Assembly: GCA_020881915.1 (NCBI GenBank) | Contig: JAJFPB010000003.1 | Coordinates: 496,001 to 560,000, forward strand | Reading direction: 5' to 3' | Origin: Paramyrothecium sp. XJ0827 | Taxonomy: Eukaryota; Ascomycota; Sordariomycetes; Hypocreales; Stachybotryaceae | Length of the DNA stretch: 64,000 nucleotides | In this document: positions 22,011 through 32,613 of the stretch, piece by piece | How the letters are laid out: each line of letters opens with the position of its first letter | Numbering within the stretch: the first letter of the stretch is position 1 | Translations under genes and position numbers: made by a program | The notes under the pieces: generated by a model | Database searches by the model: none | The model's input: only the letters and a program-made list of their open reading frames with translations | What the model was told of the DNA's origin: nothing

Positions 22011-22502
22011 CATTTTTCGTCGGCATTAGCTACGGACAAACTCATTTAGCTCTAGCTTTGTGCTGAATCTTGCTTGTTCAAACATGCTTATCTTAATCTG
22101 CCTTTACAAGCTCTTCTCCTGGCGTTTGTGCTTAACAAATTTGCGATCTTTGATGACCTCTGTCCGTGAAACTGCGTTAACAAACGTACAAGAACCTATG
22201 AAATTGAGGTATCTGATGGGTCTTTAAGAAAACAAAGTTATTTTCTTTGGGTAGCCTAATTCACAGGAGGGCTTCAAATTTTTTTATGATTATGAAGTTA
22301 TATTATAAAGTATTTCTTTACCTTTATTCGGGTTTAGTAAGTATTTTAATACATAGAGCTAAGCTGGGAGGTTTGCATTACCTACCTCCATTCCGACTCC
22401 CCACGGGCCCTCACGAAGATAAAAGAGCCTCCCCCACGATTCAAGCCGGTGTACATTCTTCAAGTCGTGTTGGGTCCCAATCTGGACAAATGGAGATGAC
22501 TG
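22011..22502. other. Intergenic, AT-rich patch
   Basis: A patch around 22245-22350 is strongly AT-rich and separates the small secreted protein from the ankyrin-like remnant. No exon is seen. Confidence 0.45.
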
Positions 22503-23378
22503 ATGCTTAGAACCTCGTCTCAACGTTTGAGATCACGAAGCGGGTTAGAGTCTAGAAGTTACACCACGCATGACTTCATTCAGGCTCTTGCACCTGGCAT
22601 TGAGTCGCAAGCCAATGATCAAAAACCCCATTATCTTCCTTTTCTCACCTATGCGCAGTACAACTGGCTCCACCACATATCTGACTTTGCGCAAAATCGT
22701 TCCTCGACATGGCACAAATTCTGTGATTCAGTTGCGTTTGCGTTTGGTGCAACTGACAGCAGTTTAGCTGTGGCGATTGAACTGCGACACAAAGCCATTA
22801 TCAAATTATACGTCTGTGGCCGCGATGACTTGCAGAATAAGAATCTTACAATGTTTATTGAAACCTATCGAAGGGCCCTGGAGGGCTTTACTTGGCTATA
22901 TGATGCAGAGCTGATGAAATGGTATCTTCATGTGCGACCGCTCCCTCCCCCGACCAACGTTCTAAAAATCGTTGGTATGGTACGGGAGAGTTTGAAACAC
23001 GCGCCAGAAACCCAGTACCGTATCACTGAGGCACTAACCATGTTCGGCCTTGGCGGTCGGCAGGTCTTGTTGGACGATTTACTCATTGCCTCTGTAGAAA
23101 ATGGCGACTGGCAGGTAGCACAGGGTCTGATAATCCAGGGAGCTAGCCGCAGCTCTGGGCATCGGGGTGGTATGGTAGCACTACATGCGGCCTGCCTTAA
23201 GAACGATGAGAACATAGTGTACCTGTTGACATCTGACATCGCATATTTCGATATTTACATTGAAGATTCCGAAGGGAATACCCCGTTTATAAAAGCTGTC
23301 TGTCAGCCTCCGCAGACGACTACAACATTGCGCATTTGTAGGAGGATAGTCAATTTACAACCGGGCATCTACACCTAA
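22503..23378 (+). pseudogene. Ankyrin-repeat (NACHT/ANK-like) C-terminal remnant
   Basis: An open frame of 291 codons without a convincing start context or N-terminal domain. Its first third (HYLPFLTYAQYNWLHHISDF) resembles the segment that follows the NACHT domain in fungal NACHT-ankyrin NLR-like proteins. Its last third has ankyrin-like helices: GMVALHAACLKNDENIVYLL, then DSEGNTPFIKAVCQ. No P-loop or effector domain precedes it; the upstream sequence is AT-rich and without a long frame. I therefore read it as a truncated, decayed piece of a larger NLR-like gene. The HET gene begins only 320 bp downstream in the same direction. It could instead be a short expressed gene; the domain reading is by eye. 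Confidence 0.55.
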
Positions 23379-23699
23379 CTCTGGCAGGCGGGCAGTCATG
23401 TCAAAATAAGGGCTTCATGTAGTATCGTGTTCTTGGGATCGAGTCAAGCGCGGTGAGATGGGCTTGGCAGATGAGGCTGGTGAAAATAACGCACAAGTCT
23501 GGGTAATGTATGTCATCTAGGGCATGGGTGGGAGCCATGTCGTTTAAGCCGTATCTGCAGCCGGGGGCTTCCTAGTGTCGCCCCCGCACAGCCAGCCTCA
23601 CTTTGTTTCTGCGCTATTCTAGCCCTCCTATCAGCTCATCTTCATCTCTGGGAAAGACCATCATGCGGCACATCACATCCATATTCACCCTCTTAAAAA
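23379..23699. other. Short region between remnant and HET gene
   Basis: This 321-bp spacer must hold the HET promoter if the HET gene is expressed independently. No element stands out. Confidence 0.45.
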
Positions 23700-25703
23700 A
23701 TGTATGAGTATCAGGAACTTCCTCCCATTGCAGAAATAGGGCGCACGCCCCCTTTCACGCGCATCCTATACCTCCATCCCGGAGTCGGTGAAGAGGAGCC
23801 ATTGTCTGGCCATCTCGAGGTTGTCAATATCAAGTGCGCAGGCCAATATGAAGCCCTATCTTATACTTGGGGCACTGATGGCCCAAGCAACTACATATGG
23901 TTATCAGGGGAGCCGCTTCCTATTCGGCCTTCCCTAGAAGCTGCGTTGCACAGGCTGCGCTTGCCAGCTTCGCCGCGCCGCTTGTGGGTTGATGCTTTGT
24001 GCATTGATCAGTTGAATATAGACGAGCGATCACGGCAAGTTCAGTACATGCGACTAGTTTACAAGCATTGCAATCGAGTGCTTGTATGGCTGGGGCCTAG
24101 AACCCAAAATACGGAGTCTGCTTTTGAGGCAGCCCGGAGATTTGCAACTGTTACGAACCTGGTTGAGGAATCATCTCAGCAGAACAGAGATGGCAACGGA
24201 ACAGGACTGGACCAGGAGATAATCAGCGAGATGCTGGCAAATGTCAGAGCCAGCTTACCAGAAGACTCCATGCAACATTTGCAAGAGTTGTATGACCGGG
24301 CCTACTTCTTGCGATCTTGGGTTGTACAAGAGGTTGCTGCAGGTGCTCCGTCGCTTGCTATGTGCGGCGATCTGGAGATTCCATTTTTCGATCTTTTGTC
24401 GATCCTGTTTATTTGGGGACACAACCGCAAGGAATCTACTCTGGCACACTCCTTCGACATTTGGTACTTCATATTTACAAGGAATAACCCCAATTCTCCG
24501 GTGCGCATGACCGACGTCCATGGATCTTTGGGGCCGATGATGACCCTATTGGATAGTATGCGCTCTTTCCAAGCCACAGATCCGCGAGACAAAATATACT
24601 GCACACTCGGCATTTGCGACGAAGGCATACAGCCAATTCTGTCGAGAACGCACATAACAAGACAGACCGACCAGCGACTGTCTGTGTTGCACCGTGCAAT
24701 TACTGGAGTTCAAAACGCCGTGAACAATCTCAAGCCTGGCCTGGACATTGGCATTCCAGAAGCTCTGAAGCCTGACTACAGAAAAGACATTGTAGCGGTT
24801 TACACCGACACCGCTCGTTACTTCATTGGCAAGTCGCCAATGCTCTTGGATGTTCTTAGCTGCGTACAGCATCACAGTGACCCATCGGCTGGGGACTTTC
24901 CCTCTTGGGTCCCGAAGTGGTTCGAAAGCCGACTATATCAAACCTTTAGTGGTGTGTCGTTCACAGCGGGAATATGCACTCCGCCCGCGTCGGATTTCTT
25001 TCAGTCCAGAGTCCAACGAGCCCTTGCCCATCCCCGTCATCTTGTCTTGGATGGTTTTCATCTTGGGACCGTCCAACGGGTCACAGATGCGATGAAGTTT
25101 GGCCGTAACCTTGCCGAGCGACAAGCGGCCATACTTCAAATTTGGAGTCAACTATTTCCTTTCCCTATGTCGCCACCACCAAACCAAATTTACCGCACTG
25201 GTGAGCGTCTTGATGAAGCCTTCTGCAAGGCTCTGACCGCCCACCCGGTTGGCATAATGTACGGCTCCATGTTTTCGGAGGAGGCCATGGTATTTGCAAC
25301 AAAGACTCCTCAACATACAAGACAGTCACTCGAGCAGCTTAGCGAGAGGTGTGTTGGCAGCTTTCTCGGCAGCTTATCAAACCCGGATATAGAAAGTCAT
25401 CCGGACAGGGCTTGGGAGTCAAAATCTTTCCGAAACGCGTTTGCTACATACTCTTGGAATAGGAAGGCGTTCATTACTAGCGAAGGTCACATCGGGATAG
25501 GCCCGACCATCATGCAACCTGGCGATGAAGTTGTGGTGCTTTTCCGCGGAAGAATGCCATTTGTAGTGCGTCGACGCCCGGATCATCATGTTCTCGTCGG
25601 CGATTGCTACGTCAGAGACGACGAGATTATGTTTGGCAGAGTGACGGAGAGCGTAAGGCATGGCAGAGGCGGTCCACCGGCTCGGTTGTACGAATTGAGA
25701 TGA
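23700..25703 (+). CDS. Heterokaryon-incompatibility (HET-domain) protein
   Basis: This is a full-length single-exon HET protein of 667 residues. HET domains act in vegetative incompatibility and related regulated cell death when non-self is recognised at hyphal fusion. The N-terminal signatures are clear: YEALSYTWG at residues 50-58, LWVDALCIDQ at 95-104, then ERSRQVQYM and VYKHCNRVLVWLG up to residue 132. These match the three conserved HET blocks. Further downstream, RSWVVQEV and DPRDKIYCTLGI are also usual for HET-6/Tol-type proteins. The C-terminal half ends with a RRRPDHHVLVGDCYV segment that resembles the family's typical ending. Which partner it recognises is unknown. A decayed NACHT/ankyrin-like remnant lies immediately upstream. 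Confidence 0.95.
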   Translation: MYEYQELPPIAEIGRTPPFTRILYLHPGVGEEEPLSGHLEVVNIKCAGQYEALSYTWGTDGPSNYIWLSGEPLPIRPSLEAALHRLRLPASPRRLWVDALCIDQLNIDERSRQVQYMRLVYKHCNRVLVWLGPRTQNTESAFEAARRFATVTNLVEESSQQNRDGNGTGLDQEIISEMLANVRASLPEDSMQHLQELYDRAYFLRSWVVQEVAAGAPSLAMCGDLEIPFFDLLSILFIWGHNRKESTLAHSFDIWYFIFTRNNPNSPVRMTDVHGSLGPMMTLLDSMRSFQATDPRDKIYCTLGICDEGIQPILSRTHITRQTDQRLSVLHRAITGVQNAVNNLKPGLDIGIPEALKPDYRKDIVAVYTDTARYFIGKSPMLLDVLSCVQHHSDPSAGDFPSWVPKWFESRLYQTFSGVSFTAGICTPPASDFFQSRVQRALAHPRHLVLDGFHLGTVQRVTDAMKFGRNLAERQAAILQIWSQLFPFPMSPPPNQIYRTGERLDEAFCKALTAHPVGIMYGSMFSEEAMVFATKTPQHTRQSLEQLSERCVGSFLGSLSNPDIESHPDRAWESKSFRNAFATYSWNRKAFITSEGHIGIGPTIMQPGDEVVVLFRGRMPFVVRRRPDHHVLVGDCYVRDDEIMFGRVTESVRHGRGGPPARLYELR

Positions 25704-26462
25704 CATGAAAAGGATTTGGAAGCCTGCTAAAATCGTCTATACATAACATCTGCTACTCATATTCCATCCTAAGGGATAATACTCACAGCGTTCAATCCTC
25801 ATGGATCAATACTGTTCGATGAAGCACTTTTGACACGTTCAACCAAGATTCTTCAATGTCGCAACCTCTTACAGGGTCTCAGGAGTGAGATCTCTAAAGA
25901 TCTGTAGCAAAAAAGTATCGTATACAATAGTGTAATACGGTTGGAAGAAGGGATCAGTAAGCGCATCGTATCGCCATTTCGTCTTTTCGGCGGTTGCGTG
26001 TGACATTGCGCTTTGCAGCCTCTAAGAACGCCGCAAGAAGTTTGTTCACCATGGTAACTGTACAGACTTTAGGCCTTCTTTGATTTAGAAATTTTTAAAT
26101 TTTGACTCAGGTCTTCGTGTCAGGGCGTCTTGTTCACAGCAGCCGTGGGCATAGACGTCATGACTGCATGCCAACGGTCACCAACGTCATGATGATATGC
26201 ATTGATAGCACCATTTCTATGGGCGCACGCTCGCACATAATCGGTACACCGGACAGTGATGAAACTATCAAATTTGATTGCTGTAAGTTAATTAATGCTA
26301 TGGAATCTCGAAGATATGAAAAATGGCTGCGATTAGCAAGAATTGGCATCGGGCAATGACTTGCAATGTTCACAAAAACGAGACTCATTTAAGAACTGTG
26401 TCATGGACGTGACTTGGGAGTTTTCTCATAACTCTTACTATTTTACATCATTTATTCTCTTT
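25704..26462. other. Convergent intergenic region
   Basis: This lies between the HET gene and the minus-strand Con-6 gene. A short T/A-rich tract is present near 26085-26105. No supported gene is present; the frames of 76-85 codons have no motif. Confidence 0.45.
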
Positions 26463-26725
26463 CTACTTGGAATCACCCTGCTTGCCGTAGAAAGCATCCT
26501 CTCCGCCGAGCTCCTTCAGAGCCTGCTTCGAGTTCTTCTTGGACTCATCGCTGGTGTCTGGCAGACGGTGTTAGAACCCGAACAACGAAGCTCAAGAACA
26601 GAAAAATACGAACTGGGGTTGCTCAGGTTGGCCTTGTGTCCACGCGCCTTGTTACTGATCTCCTCTGGCTGCTCGTGCATGCCCTCAAGGGCGGCGTCCT
26701 TCTTGATATCGCGTGCTTGAGGCAT
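26463..26725 (-). CDS. Conidiation-specific protein 6 (Con-6) homologue
   Basis: This is a small Con-6 family protein, hydrophilic and induced during conidiation and stress in Neurospora and relatives; its molecular role is not settled. Minus-strand exons are 26614-26725 and 26463-26557, giving 68 residues. The intron at 26558-26613 has a GTTCGT donor, TTCTAAC branch and GCCAG acceptor. The Con-6 core is restored only by splicing: GHKANLSNPNTSDESKKNSK, followed by QALKELGG. Without splicing the frame runs into intron sequence straight after LSNP. One Con-6 repeat is present, as in the shorter members of the family. No signal peptide is seen, so it is cytosolic. Confidence 0.93.
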
Positions 26726-28305
26726 GTTGATTGAAGATATTGATGGCGTTTGAATGTGATTGAGCTTGGTTTGTTGATTGTTTTCGTTTTTACTGAATTC
26801 ATCCTGCGATTTCGCGCGCCTTTAATCGTCTTTGCCCTGACTATGACGAATGGATGAGACACCATCGTGAGGCAGTCAATAACGTCAGCATGTTGAAGGT
26901 GACGCATCAAGTCGTCATGGACACCACCATGCACTTTCACCGCATTCGTTCAAAGGTGTCCCAGAAAGCTTTGAATTGCTATGATCTCATTGTCGGGAAA
27001 TGCATACGCGTCATTGCTAGGAGATAATATTGGTAAGGCACGTACTACAAGCGTCATTGTGCCATGATAGTCTACAAGATTAAGACTCCAGTCATCGAAC
27101 CTTCCACCTCTATTGCTCATTTCTCTGCTTCTTTAGATTTTCTTCAAAAAAGCAAATATATGATAGATGCCGTCGCACTGAAGCTATTTTTGGCCAATTC
27201 AGTTCTTGCACATTGCCACTCCATGACGCAACTGCTATACTAGAACAAATTTTGGGAAGATGTTCCAGAAATTAAGCGTACGAAGGGAGGCGTTTTCGAA
27301 GCCGACATCCTATTTCGGAACAAACCCGTTTCTTGTCAGCCTGGAATTTCCTATGTAACTGATATATTGTCATTCTGGTCGCCGGATATTCGTCTGAGTA
27401 AGTTAGTGTAATCTCGAAGTCAGTAACAACGTGCAATTGCGGTCCTGACCACTTGAAAATGCTGCGATATCTAGCACCCCATTTTATAACTAACTTACTC
27501 ACTTGACCATTCATTCTCTCTGTACTACCTTACTGTTATTGAATATTAATCCCTTCTAACTTTTTCCCTACATAGAGGCAAATAACTGGCCGTAGATAAA
27601 TACTAGGTATCGGAGGCAAATGCTACCCCTCTCAGCATTATCTGATGTCACAATCGGCTTCGTGGCGGACGCCCCTTTCTTAAGCATGGGTACATCGCCG
27701 TTCATTAGATCGTCGTGGTCTTCGCGACTGCCAGACGTAGTAGTCACGGTCTCAGAACAAATCCCAAACCCCATACCCCAAAAGAAGAAGAAGACGAAGA
27801 AGAAAAAGGAAAGGGAGCTGGGAGCTGGGAGCTTGTCCATGTGTGCACGCACTTTCGGGGCTCTCACGTCAAGACTTTGTGGTTTTTGATGACGCTTCAT
27901 GTGTCTGGACTCGTTACTACTTGCGAGACTAGTATAAGACCTGATCTGCTGTATAGTTTGCTTCTCTAACACTCTGACTCGCGCGACGAGAAGACTTGGT
28001 CACTGGAGTTTTTCGCTGTTGTGGTCTCCATCGCCAAGTGATTGGGGAAGAGAAGACACACAAGAGAATATAAAGCCCTGAAGAAAAAAGAGAGGGGATC
28101 ACTCTAGAGAATGGATGCATATTTTCTACGTAAACTGTCATGTCAATTCGCAGAGGAAATTTTTGGGAAATTGCCCAAAGGATCTGAATTAAATCTTCAT
28201 AATCTCAACGTGTTTTGCAAGTACATCAGACCCTTTCCATCGGTTCCCCTGCCACTAACATTCGAGATTGAAAGCTTTGCAAGCATGGATGATCGCCTCG
28301 TTCTC
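26726..28305. other. No gene seen; contains the Con-6 promoter
   Basis: This 1.6 kb stretch includes the upstream region of Con-6. A purine-rich AAGAAG tract at about 27780-27815 makes a spurious lysine/glutamate-rich frame. No exon is supported. Confidence 0.45.
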
Positions 28306-28977
28306 TTACTCTGCTTTCCCAGGGATGTCACAGAACGGTGCAACTTTAGCCCACAAATCGGGGGCTAGATGAGTCTTGAGCCAGTGTGCGTGTTCTGGAT
28401 ACTCCCTTAGGAACTCTTGATGTCGTCCAATGATAGGTACACCAAGACGGAGAGACGCTTGAATCATTTGGCGACGGACCAGTGGATCGTGGTTTCCATC
28501 TGGCCCCTTAGGAACCGGGTGGAACTTCCTACCCTCCCATGTAAATGGCCATTTTCTGAGCTCTCTCTGTATCTTAGAAGGGAGTTCCTGATTAACACGG
28601 ATTCTAGAAACTTTGTCAGCCTGAGCTTGGAGTGAGATCCGACGGAATCGAAAGTGTCCGACTTACAGGGAGTCTCCTGTCCACCTGTACCACTCCACTG
28701 GTACCTTCTCCTCTGAGATAGTGTGTTCATGACCGTGGTGATCAATCAGGAAAAAGCATCTGACATTCTCAAGGCCGAAGTAGTCATGGTATCCATACCA
28801 GCGCTCCTGAGTAAGATCGAAATCGCGTTTCCAAGAATGTTGACAAATCATATTCTGAATGAACGTGAGCTTATCTCCACGATCTTCGCCAGGCACAAGG
28901 TGCGTCATCGTCTGCAGTAGAATCCGGACCTTGCGTACGGATTCCGTTGCAGGTAGCCGTAGTCCTGGGTTGTCCAT
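28306..28977 (-). CDS. Uncharacterised two-exon protein (202 aa)
   Basis: Minus-strand exons are 28667-28977 and 28306-28603, giving 202 residues. The intron at 28604-28666 begins GTAAGT and ends TTTCTAG; a nearer AAAG acceptor would give an immediate stop. The protein is hydrophilic, aromatic- and charge-rich, without signal peptide, membrane helix or known motif. Distinct blocks are WYGYHDYFGLENV, FFLIDHHGHEHTI, KWPFTWEGRKFHPVP and EYPEHAHWLKTHLAPDLW. The start at 28977 (MDNPGLRLP) was chosen because it opens the conserved-looking part; the frame is open further up to 29091. I do not recognise the family. Confidence 0.72.
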
Positions 28978-30105
28978 GGTCGAGCGATTACAGCGTGCGC
29001 ACTTGTCTTGTCTGCAACAGCTACACGTAGGTCGAGCGTGGTCAAGTAGGAGCTGGCGAGTGGAATGGTTTCGGGAAAAGGAGAGAAGCACGCAGGAAAT
29101 GAAATTGCGGCGATTAAATTGTTGCTGGAATCGAATTTTCCATCACGAAAAAACACGAGGCAAAATTTTAAGATTTGCCAATTGACAAAGAGTCACGAAG
29201 TTACTTTGATGTGCTGCACTCTCTAATGATGGGTGAGAGGTTTATGCAAAGGTGAAATAAAATGGTCTTACCTTCATGTCAGTCTCGGGGGATCAGGGCG
29301 TGAGTTTACTCCATTGTCTACCATGTCTAATTTCTTTCTGTTCAGTTGAGAGAACAATGCCTTGGCTGACCACTAAGGTGGACATCATGCTTCCCTACTC
29401 TGTACAGTTTGTTGCCTTAAGATCTGCGCTAAAATTGCGGCCAAGAGTATCAACCTGAAAGTGACTTGAGTCTGCATGGTAAGGTCGTCTTGATGGTGCA
29501 GGTCAAGACTCCTCAGCATAGCATCCCACCTGATGGCAAATGGTGTGACCGAGCCGTCCATCACACATGGTTTTATTTTCCTCTTTCTCCGCTCTTTTTT
29601 TAGCATAGTGTCTGTCCACAGTCTGGTACAACCACGAGCTCATGTGTAGACAGATGCAAAGCAACGCGAATCATCATTGGCTGGCCTTGAATTGGAGAGG
29701 CGGTGGTGTGTTCAAACTTCAAACTCAGAATTGAACAGCCGGTTATCTTTCTCCAGCTTATCAGTTGCCTAATGCACCACTGGTCCGTGCCGATCTACGG
29801 AGCCTTTATTGGAAATACGCATTGGTACTCTCTATATATTCCTGCATGAACTCCAGCCGGATTGGGTAATCACTATGTCAATGTTGCAATGCGGGGCCCT
29901 GTCCAGTCTCCAATTTGAGAAGATCATTGCCTGACTATCATCATTACCCCGAGGTGCGAAAGCGCAAGAATGTGGATCAAAGAGATAAAACCCGCAACTC
30001 CGCCTCCCGATTCAATCATGTGTGACTTTAGACCTGCCGCATCTACCATCGCTTTGTGGACAAGGCCAGTTGGACAGGCATTGGCAGTTCTTGCTCCGGT
30101 GCAAC
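28978..30105. other. Upstream regions of two divergent genes
   Basis: About 1.1 kb lies between the minus-strand orphan and the plus-strand fucosidase, so both promoters should be here. TATATATT at about 29833-29840 is 270 bp from the fucosidase ATG and could be a distant TATA element. No coding exon is supported. Confidence 0.45.
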
Positions 30106-32613
30106 ATGAAAGCCCTTGGGTTCACCGCCGCATGGGTGGCATCTGTGGCAGTACGATGTACCATTGCCGCAACCGAGGCTTCCCATACCCTGTGGTATCC
30201 AAAGCCGGCCGATAGAATCTTCTACGAAGCGTTGCCTATCGGGAATGGCAAGCTGGGAGCCATGATTCATGGATACACGGATAATGAGATAATCATGCTC
30301 AACGAAGAATCGATCTGGAGTGGTGGTTACATGAAGAACAAATACCCTCCCAAAGCTCGTGAGAACCTGCCCAAGATCCGCGAGCAGATCTTGGAGGGCA
30401 ACCTGACCGAAGCGGGCGAGACCTGGAGCGAGAACTTCATTCCAGAATACGATGACATGCGCCGGTACCAGCCTGCTGGAGAGTTCAACATCACGTTTGG
30501 CCACGCTTGGAACGACACTTCAGAGTACAGACGAGATCTAGACATTTCCAACGGCATTGCCTCCGTCTCCTACGTCCACGATGGCGTGACCTATGCAAGG
30601 GAAGCTTTCGGCAACTTGCCGCACAATGTCTTAGCATACAGATACACAGCTACCGGCGAGGGCGCCCTGAATTTTGACATCGCCCTGACGAGGCAACGCA
30701 TGGTCGTAAATAGCACTGCAAAGAAATGCGCTCAGACATTGACGCTCCACGGGACGGGAGAGGAGGATGATACATACCGCTTTGCATCCAAGGCTCGTCT
30801 CGTGCTCGCAGACTGTAAGTCAATCCTCCGAGGGAATACTATCCCCATTTACTAAATCCCACCAGCGGTTGGCCAAGTACATTCCAACAGCTCTGCTCTG
30901 TCTATCCGCGGCGCCAACGAAGCTTGGGTTTTCTCCAGCATAGAAACGGCTTACAAACACCCCGAGGCGACCTACGCTGAGCTGGAGGCCATTGTGGATG
31001 AAAGGCTCAATGCAGCTATTGAGAAAGGCTATGATTTTCTCCGCGAGGAGGCAAGTAAGGACTACAAGCAGTACTATGACCGATCCTCGATCGACTTGGG
31101 AACATCCTCCGCCATTGGACAGCGAGATATCTTAGCACGTATTGAGAACTGGAAGCGCGGGACCAATATCACGACGGATCCTGAACTGATGGCTTTACAG
31201 TTCAATTATGGAAAATATCTACTGATTCAGTCATCTCGTCCTGGCACCCTACCCGCCAACCTGCAAGGTATCTGGTCTCACAGCCAGCAATTCAAACCGC
31301 CCTGGGACAGCAAGTTCACCCTGAATGTCAACTTCGAAATGAATTACTGGTTTGCACAACCCCTAAACCTACCAGAGCTAACCGTCCCTGTCGTCGACCT
31401 CTTGGATCGCCTGGCTGTGACCGGAAAAGAGGTAGCTGAGGGCATGTACGGCGCCGAAGGCTGGTGCTGTCACCATAATACGTGAGCGTCCCTGGTCTGC
31501 TCTATGATAATGTTTGTTACTTATTTTCGTTCCAGAGACATTACTGGGGATTGCACTCCATTCCACGGGTTGACCATCGCAGCTCCATATCCTCTGGGAG
31601 GCGCATGGGCCGCTTTCGAGGCTATTGAGCATTATCGTTTCACCGGAGACAAGGAGTTCGCCCGCACTCGGGTCCTGCCACTTCTCAAGGGAGCCATGGA
31701 TTTCATATACAGCTACGCCACAGAACGAGATGGATACTGGATCACTAACCCTTCGTGCTCCCCCGAAAACAGCTATTACATCCCCGAAGGAATGTCTGTC
31801 GCCGGCGAGAACACAGGTATCGATGCTGGTGCCACCAATGACCGCGCCATCATGTGGGAGGTTATGACAGGCTGGATTCAGATTTCCGAAGGTTTGGGCC
31901 TTACTGAAGGTGTTGAAAGGGCTCGAGCTTTCCGCGACAAGATTGAAGGCCCTGTCGCAGGCTCCTTTGGGCAGTTGCTTGAGTACTCTCGAGAGTATGA
32001 GGAGAACGAGCCAGGACATCGCCACTTCTCGCCGTTCGTCGGTCTTCAACCAGGTACCTGGACTTCTCCGTTGACGACTCCCGAGGACGCGGAGAAAGCT
32101 CGCATTTTGCTTAAATGGCGCATGGACAATGGTAGTGGTGGCAATAGCTGGTCCGTAACCTGGGCTGGTCTTTTGCATGCTAGACTCTTTGACGGGGTCC
32201 GCGCTCTGCAACTTGCCATGCTTCTGATTAATCGATGGGTCCACGCCAGTCTCATGAGTCGCAATGGATCATATTTTCAAATCGACGGAAACAGCGGATA
32301 CACTGCGGCCATTATCGAGATGTTCCTCCAAAGTCACGCAGGCGTCCTTCATCTGGGTCCCGCCATGCCCCCGGCAGGAATGGGACTGGACAACGGCAGC
32401 TTCAAGGGCTGGGTGGCCCGCGGCGGCTTCAAGGTGGACATGTCCTGGAAGAATGGCCAGGTCGCGGAGGCAGAAATAACCTCTTTGCTTGGCAATCCAT
32501 TGAAAATCCGGGTTGGGAACGGCAGCAGGTTCACTGTGGATGCCATGAGCCGCGTCGCCGGCGATGAGGAAATCCAGACAGAAATCGGGCAGAAGATCAA
32601 AATTTCGATATAA
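30106..32613 (+). CDS. Secreted GH95 alpha-L-fucosidase
   Basis: This is a glycoside hydrolase of family 95, an inverting enzyme that removes alpha-1,2-linked L-fucose (some members act on L-galactose), for example from xyloglucan side chains. Exons are 30106-30814, 30866-31481 and 31536-32613, giving 800 residues, normal for GH95. The signal peptide is residues 1 to about 21 ([10 protein letters not shown] start). The N-terminal beta domain begins [23 protein letters not shown]. Catalytic-domain landmarks match the bifidobacterial AfcA active site by position: [10 protein letters not shown] (Asn390, Asn392), NPSCSPEN (Glu519, the expected acid) and QIDGN (Asp692). Several NxS/T sequons fit secretion. 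The ATG at 30106 starts the signal peptide; the frame is open upstream to 30022. It suggests plant cell-wall use, like the GH28 gene 20 kb away. Confidence 0.95.

Noticed and set aside
27715..27969. Lysine/glutamate-rich frame
   Set aside because: It comes from an AAGAAG purine tract and is simple sequence.
31378..32244. A 288-codon minus-strand frame over the fucosidase gene
   Set aside because: It is antisense to a GH95 exon with complete active-site motifs and has no domain, signal peptide or splice logic of its own.
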